From JBFWWW01 sp050245975 (GTDB taxonomy: Bacteria; Pseudomonadota; Alphaproteobacteria; Rhizobiales; Hyphomicrobiaceae), in contig JBFWWW010000030.1 in the NCBI GenBank assembly GCA_050245975.1, positions 1-28,551 of the forward strand: a DNA stretch of 28,551 bases, in the 5' to 3' direction. The notes below the pieces were generated by a model that did no database searches, was not told the origin of the DNA, and worked only from the letters and a program-made list of their open reading frames with translations. The position numbers and the translations under genes were made by a program. Below are positions 24,466 through 28,551 of the stretch, piece after piece. Position 1 is the first letter of the stretch; every line of letters starts with the position of its first letter.

Positions 24466-25264
24466 AACTATCGGTCTCACTCTGATTTTCGGGGTTGGCC
24501 GGGTCGTCAACTTCGCCCACGGCGCCATCTATGCGCTCGGCGCCTTTCTTGGCGCCTCCGCGACGCAGGTCATCGGCTTTCCGGCAGCTGTCATCATCGT
24601 ACCGATCGCGGTCGGCCTGGTCGCCATCATTCTCGAGCGCATCCTGATCCGTCGCCTGCGGCGCATCAGCGAAATGACGATCCTGCTCTTCACGTTCGGC
24701 CTCGGTATCGTCCTCGAGGCCGTTCTCGTCATGATCTGGGGCGCCTACAGCTACACGGTTCCCATGCCTGCCGCCCTGTCCGGCAGCTTTGCCGTGCTCG
24801 GCGGTCATGTTCCTATCTATGCCGTCTTCCTCGCCGCTGTCTCGCTGCTGACGACCGGGCTTCTGATCTGCGGCCTGCATTTGACGCAATTCGGGTTGCG
24901 TGTGCGGGCCGCCAGCGAGGAGCCGGCTTCGGCGGAACTCGCGGGCGTCGATGTCGAGAGCGTGTTCACCTGCGTGTTCGGTATCGGCACCGGCCTCGCC
25001 GCGCTCAGCGGCGTGCTTGTCGTCCCGTTCGTCGGTGCCTCAGCCGGCATGGCGCAACCGATCACGGTTCTCGTCTTCATCATCGTCATCACGGGCGGCC
25101 TTGGCAGCCTGTCCGGGACGATCATCGCGTCCATCCTCGTAGGCGTCATCGTAACGCTAGGGGCGACTTATGCCTCATCAGCTGCTTACCTTGTGTTGTT
25201 CGCCTCCGTGATCGCGGTTCTGCTGCTGCGGCCCTACGGCCTCGTGGCAAGCCGATCGGAGTGA
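24404..25264 (+). CDS. livH: branched-chain-type ABC transporter permease LivH
   Basis: Inner-membrane permease, 286 aa, with about eight hydrophobic segments. It shows the LivH N-terminal pattern GVLYGLSLLLTTIGLTLIFGV and VVNFAHGAIYALGAF, and the central coupling region GLRVRAASEEPASAELAGVD. The copy beginning at ATG 24404 is complete. The 62 bases at 24177-24238 are the same 5' end duplicated at the assembly seam, not a second gene. In the collapsed sequence its ATG overlaps the livK TGA by four bases. livM starts nine bases after its stop. Normal family length. Confidence 0.93.
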   Translation: MTELGLALVSGVLYGLSLLLTTIGLTLIFGVGRVVNFAHGAIYALGAFLGASATQVIGFPAAVIIVPIAVGLVAIILERILIRRLRRISEMTILLFTFGLGIVLEAVLVMIWGAYSYTVPMPAALSGSFAVLGGHVPIYAVFLAAVSLLTTGLLICGLHLTQFGLRVRAASEEPASAELAGVDVESVFTCVFGIGTGLAALSGVLVVPFVGASAGMAQPITVLVFIIVITGGLGSLSGTIIASILVGVIVTLGATYASSAAYLVLFASVIAVLLLRPYGLVASRSE

Positions 25265-25273
25265 GCAAGCGCA

Positions 25274-26266
25274 ATGTCCTCTGTTGATGTCATGGCCACC
25301 TCCCGCCGCCCTTCCGCAACAAACAGACCCGTCGCCGCTTTCCTCGGCGCGACGGCGCTGGTGATTGCCGTCTGCGTGCCGGCCTTCCTACCGCCGTTCT
25401 ACGTGCAGTTCCTGGCGCTCGTTCTTACTTATGCGACCTGGGCGCTGTCCTTCGGGCTTGTGATGGGCCATCTCGGCCTGACGTCCTTCGGGCATGCGGC
25501 CTTGTTCGGCGGCGGCGCCTACGCCGCCACTCTGGTCGGGTTGCACATCGCTCCGTCGCTGGCGCTGAGCCTGCTCGCGGGGGCAATCTTCGGAGCCTTC
25601 ATCGGTGCCGTGATGGGTGTCGTGCTCGGCCGCCTCAACGGTGTCGCGTTCGCAATCGGGTCGTTGGCGTTCGGCGGCATGATCTACCAGATCGCTCACG
25701 GCTGGGTCGACGTGACCGGCGGCAGCGATGGCTTGGTCGGCCTCGCTCTTCCAACGCTCTGGGGCATCAAGCTGGGTCGCGCCGGGCTCTACTGGTCCGC
25801 ACTGGCGGTCATGGTCGTCTCGGTTACGGCCATGGTCGTCGGGCTGCGCTCTCGCTACGGCATGCTCCTCCATGCCGTGCGCGACAATCGCGTACGCGCG
25901 GAGGCTTCGGGCGTTCCGGTTTTCCTCGTGCGCTGCATCGTGCTTGCCATGTCCGGAATGATGGCCGGTGCAGCCGGAGCCATATCGGCCTACATTATCG
26001 GTTCGGTTGCGCCATCGGCCGTCAACTGGACGGGATCGGGGGACGTCCTGGTGATGGGCATCCTGGGTGGTGTGCGCAGCATCGCGGGGCCCATCATCGG
26101 TGCCTTCCTCTTCACGATCCTCGAACAGTTCCTGAGCCAGACGGTGGCAGACTACAGACTGCTGCTCGGCCTCATTTTCATGGCGATCGTGGTTCTTTTG
26201 CCGTCGGGACTATCGGCGTTGTTCGAGCAGCGAGCGACCGGGAACGAGGAGGCTCCCGATGCCTGA
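25274..26266 (+). CDS. livM: branched-chain-type ABC transporter permease LivM
   Basis: Second permease of the importer, 330 aa, about nine or ten hydrophobic segments. LivM signatures are YATWALSFGLVMGHLGLTSFGHAALFGGGAY (core GLTSFGHAALFG), the coupling loop LLHAVRDNRVRAEASGVPV, and GGVRSIAGPIIGAFLFTILEQFL. Start ATG 25274 follows GGAGTGAGC. It overlaps livG by eight bases, so the two are translationally coupled. Nothing unusual. Confidence 0.93.
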   Translation: MSSVDVMATSRRPSATNRPVAAFLGATALVIAVCVPAFLPPFYVQFLALVLTYATWALSFGLVMGHLGLTSFGHAALFGGGAYAATLVGLHIAPSLALSLLAGAIFGAFIGAVMGVVLGRLNGVAFAIGSLAFGGMIYQIAHGWVDVTGGSDGLVGLALPTLWGIKLGRAGLYWSALAVMVVSVTAMVVGLRSRYGMLLHAVRDNRVRAEASGVPVFLVRCIVLAMSGMMAGAAGAISAYIIGSVAPSAVNWTGSGDVLVMGILGGVRSIAGPIIGAFLFTILEQFLSQTVADYRLLLGLIFMAIVVLLPSGLSALFEQRATGNEEAPDA

Positions 26267-26975
26267 GGCGGTGCTTGCAGCGAACGGCGTCAGCAAACTT
26301 TTCGGCGGCAAGCGCGCGCTCAGTGACGCCAGCATCGTCCTGCATCGGAACGAGGTGCACGGCATCATCGGGCCGAACGGTTCCGGCAAGTCGACGTTCA
26401 TCAATGTCATTTCCGGCGCCTTGAAGCCCGATGGCGGCACGGTCGTTCTCGATCAGCGGAACGTGAGCCGGCTCTCCGCGCGCCGGCGATCGCGCTGCGG
26501 GATCGGTCGCACCTATCAGACGCCGCAGATCTTCGAGAGCCTCACGTTGCGACAGCACATTGCGCTCAACGCTGCTCCGGCCGTCGACAACTGGGGCCTG
26601 GAGGCGGCAGCGTTTTTGCGCCTCGAGCCGCAACTCGACAGGCCGGTCGGCGCATTCAGCCACGCACTGCGGCGCATGGCCGAGCTTTGCCATGTGGCGG
26701 CAGCGCGCCCCCGTGTCGTGCTTCTGGACGAACCTGCAGCGGGTCTCAGCGCACCGGAGATGGGCATGCTCGCTCGGCTCGTTCTCTGGCTGCGGGAGCG
26801 CACCGCTGTTTGTCTTGTCGAGCACAACATGAAGTTTCTTCTCGACCTGGCTGACCGCGTCACGGTTCTCGAGCATGGCAACATCATCGCCAGCGGCACG
26901 CCGGACGAAATCATCGCCAACGCCAACGTGAGACGAGCCTATCTTGGAAGCGATTTCACCCGCCCTGCGACTTGA
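26259..26975 (+). CDS. livG: branched-chain-type ABC transporter ATPase LivG with degenerate signature motif
   Basis: Cytoplasmic ATPase, 238 aa, shorter than typical LivG (about 250-260). Walker A GPNGSGKST (residues 38-46), the Q-loop RTYQTPQIF, Walker B VVLLDEPAAGL and the switch histidine CLVEHNM are intact. The ABC signature, normally LSxGQ followed by RRLEIARAL, reads FSHALRRMAELCHVAAARP (S134-H135-A136-L137), lacking the glycine and glutamine. The helical subdomain before it is shortened. Paired with LivF, this would leave one of the two composite ATP sites without a proper signature. The reading frame is clean across the region, so this is not an obvious sequencing error. It overlaps livF by 32 bases. 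Confidence 0.9.
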   Translation: MPEAVLAANGVSKLFGGKRALSDASIVLHRNEVHGIIGPNGSGKSTFINVISGALKPDGGTVVLDQRNVSRLSARRRSRCGIGRTYQTPQIFESLTLRQHIALNAAPAVDNWGLEAAAFLRLEPQLDRPVGAFSHALRRMAELCHVAAARPRVVLLDEPAAGLSAPEMGMLARLVLWLRERTAVCLVEHNMKFLLDLADRVTVLEHGNIIASGTPDEIIANANVRRAYLGSDFTRPAT

Positions 26976-27884
26976 AGCCGTCCGTGCCTCCCATGGGCGC
27001 GTCGCCGTGTTGCACGGCGTGTCGTTCTGCGTTCAGCGCGGAGAATCGGTCGCTCTTCTAGGCCGCAACGGCATGGGCAAGACGACGACGCNNNNNNNNN
27101 NNNNNNNNNNNNNNNNNNNNNNNNNNNNNNNNNNNNNNNNNNNNNNNNNNNNNNNNNNNNNNNNNNNNNNNNNNNNNNNNNNNNNNNNNNNCTGCGACTT
27201 GAAGCCGTCCGTGCCTCCCATGGGCGCGTCGCCGTGTTGCACGGCGTGTCGTTCTGCGTTCAGCGCGGAGAATCGGTCGCTCTTCTAGGCCGCAACGGCA
27301 TGGGCAAGACGACGACGCTGCAGTGCTTGGTCGGTTCGCTTCCCGCTTCCGCCGGGACGGTCATGGTGCTGGGAAGCTCAGCAGCAGGTTGTCGTCCGCA
27401 TCGCATCATCCGAAGAGGTTTGAGCTATGTACCTGAGAACCGCGGGCTCTTCCCGAGCCTGACCATCCGCGAGAACTTTGACGTTTCGCGCACGCCGGCC
27501 TCACGCTGGACGCACGAGCGGCTTCTGGACCTGTTTCCCGACCTGCGTGGGCGCCTCGGCGAGCGCGCCGGCAACCTGAGCGGCGGCCAGCAGCAGATGG
27601 TCGCCATGTGCCGCGCGCTGTCGTCGGATCCGGCGTTGTTGATCCTGGATGAGCCGACTGCCGGTCTCGCTCCTCTTCTGATCGAGAAGATCGCCGGGGC
27701 GCTGCGAGAAGTCCACGCTACAGGCGTCACCATACTCGTGGTCGAGCAGAGTCTGGCGATAGCTTCTCACATCGCCGAGCGGATGCTCTTCATGGAGGAT
27801 GGCCGGATCGTCGGCGAGGTGACGCGCGCGGAGCTTCAGAGTGATCCACGGCCTCTCGACAAGTATCTCGGCGTATCGCATTGA
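26944..27884 (+). CDS. livF: branched-chain-type ABC transporter ATPase LivF, split by a spurious gap
   Basis: Second ATPase of the importer. After removing the N run and one repeat copy (keep 26944-26964 plus 27192-27884), the frame is continuous and gives 237 aa, the normal LivF length. Walker A is GRNGMGKTT (residues 40-48), the signature LSGGQQQ (136-142) is canonical, Walker B is LLILDEPTAGL and the switch histidine region is replaced by VEQSLAIA, as usual for LivF. The start is TTG 26944, the only plausible initiator after an in-frame stop at 26929. It overlaps livG by 32 bases. As written, with the gap, an automatic caller will report a fragment beginning near 27234. Confidence 0.88.
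26965..27318. repeat. 127-bp direct repeat flanking an N gap (assembly seam 2)
   Basis: Bases 26965-27091 and 27192-27318 are identical over 127 bases inside livF, again separated by exactly 100 N. Same length and arrangement as seam 1, which argues for an assembler artefact rather than a biological duplication. Confidence 0.93.
27092..27191. other. 100-N scaffold gap, probably spurious
   Basis: Exactly 100 N between the two identical 127-base copies; it interrupts livF right after the Walker A codons. Collapsing it restores the gene. Confidence 0.95.
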
Positions 27885-28325
27885 CCGCATGGCAGCCTTT
27901 GCGAATTGGCGGAGGCGGCGCGATTTTTACATCCCGACAGCGGTTTGATATTGCGAGCAGAACGCGCGCTCCCTCAATTGATCCCTTAGGTCAAAGCCGC
28001 CGAATTTACGCGCACGTCGTCGGGACTGGATTTCACCGTCACGCCCGCCTGACGAAATCGTCCGCGGAGGCCTCACCCCCCAGTTCCGGGATCAGGCCGA
28101 GGGGCGGCGGTCATCTGCATTCTCGACATGGACGTGTTCGTCATACGCATCGGACGTGTGCTCGCCGTCGTGAGGTTGGCCGCAGGAAGGGATCCCCTCA
28201 ATCCCGGCCGCGATGGCGGGCAGCGACTACCGGCGCTCGCGCCTCGCATACGGCCTTATTGACAGAATGAATTTACTTCCGTAATGCTCCTCTAATTGGT
28301 CTGACAAGCAGGTTACCCGTCACAA
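27885..28325. other. intergenic region without a convincing gene
   Basis: About 440 bases between livF and the last regulator. Open frames here have arginine/proline/histidine-rich translations typical of non-coding high-GC DNA and no clear ribosome sites. No strong terminator hairpin with a T-run was found, although a TTTTTAC follows a GC-rich stretch near 27926. The final 50 bases hold a regulator operator candidate. Confidence 0.6.
28296..28307. promoter_or_regulatory. FadR-type operator before the right-edge regulator
   Basis: TTGGTCTGACAA fits the FadR-subfamily pattern (TNGTNNNACNA, as in TGGTCNGACCA). It lies 18 bases before the ATG of a GntR-family gene, a position that suggests autorepression. 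It differs from the TTGGATAC motif used elsewhere in the window, so the two regulators probably have separate targets. Confidence 0.5.
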
Positions 28326-28551
28326 ATGGGCACCCCCTCGGCCTTTCTCGATCGCGACACCGGTTTGCCGCAGAAGCTGGCTGCACAAATTCGCGCCCAG
28401 ATCTTCGCAAAGAGGCTCGAGCCGGGAGGCAAGCTGCCGACAGAACGCGAGTTGGGGCTCACTTACGGGGTGGCGCGCAGCGTGGTGCGGGAAGCACTGA
28501 CCATTCTTGCCGCGCAGGGAATTGTGCGCTCGCGCCAGGGCGGCGGCGTCT
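28326..28551 (+). CDS. GntR-family (FadR type) regulator, N-terminal part
   Basis: The first 75 codons of a GntR regulator; the rest lies past the right edge. The winged helix is clear: LPQKLAAQIRAQIFAKRLEPG, GKLPTERELGLTYGVARSVVREAL and LAAQGIVRSRQGGGV. Because only the DNA-binding half is visible, the effector-domain class (probably FCD) is inferred from the LPTERELxxxxGVxRxxVREAL style. Start ATG 28326. No recognisable ribosome site stands out. A candidate operator lies just upstream. Confidence 0.88.
   Translation, partial: MGTPSAFLDRDTGLPQKLAAQIRAQIFAKRLEPGGKLPTERELGLTYGVARSVVREALTILAAQGIVRSRQGGGV

Noticed and set aside
27978..27994. TTGATCCCTTAGGTCAA as an FNR/FixK box
   Set aside because: The TTGA and TCAA arms are nine bases apart; FNR/FixK sites need six. 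No gene with a matching promoter layout.
27881..28270. 129-codon frame after livF
   Set aside because: TTG start overlapping the livF end, Arg/His/Pro-rich translation with no recognisable domain, no ribosome site.
1..28551. CRISPR arrays, tRNA or rRNA genes, insertion sequences, prophage
   Set aside because: No regularly spaced repeats, RNA-gene signatures or transposase/integrase genes were recognised; the only long repeats are the two assembly seams.

Overview
This is a high-GC chromosomal fragment, most likely from an alphaproteobacterium of the Rhizobiales/Hyphomicrobiales type. The grounds are a cbb3 oxidase gene behind an FNR/FixK-type box, the style of the kdp genes, and abundant FCD-GntR and LysR regulators with ABC uptake operons. 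No species can be named from the sequence alone. It is draft assembly: two 100-N gaps are each flanked by an exact 127-bp direct repeat. They look like scaffolding seams, and collapsing each one restores an intact gene.

Left part (1-9.6 kb): the 5' two thirds of ccoN (minus strand) with its FNR/FixK promoter, then a complete co-directional potassium-uptake operon. The order is a 27-aa membrane peptide, kdpF, kdpA, kdpB, kdpC, the sensor kinase kdpD and the response regulator kdpE. The genes are tightly spaced or overlapping and all key motifs are present.

Middle part (9.7-18.2 kb): an EhuB/EhuC/EhuD-like amino-acid or ectoine-class ABC importer that lacks a local ATPase gene, a small tautomerase (minus), and a class III PLP aminotransferase (plus). 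These are followed by a minus-strand operon (HAD hydrolase, CaiB/BaiF CoA-transferase, hotdog thioesterase) divergent from a LysR regulator, and then a minus-strand FCD-type GntR regulator.

Right part (18.4-27.9 kb): a truncated alanine-dehydrogenase fragment whose stop overlaps the start of hyuB, then hyuA (ATP-dependent hydantoinase/oxoprolinase family), then a five-gene branched-chain-type ABC importer (livK-H-M-G-F). The window ends inside another FadR-type GntR regulator with its own candidate operator.

The most interesting reading is that 9.7-27.9 kb forms one catabolic regulon. A short motif (TTGGATACAA, with GGATAC or GTATAC variants) lies in front of the Ehu-like importer, the aminotransferase, the GntR gene itself, the ald-fragment/hyuBA unit and the liv operon. 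This suggests that the local GntR protein controls uptake, ATP-driven opening of a cyclic amide, and transamination of the product. The substrate is not known. The motif sharing is seen directly; the pathway is inference.
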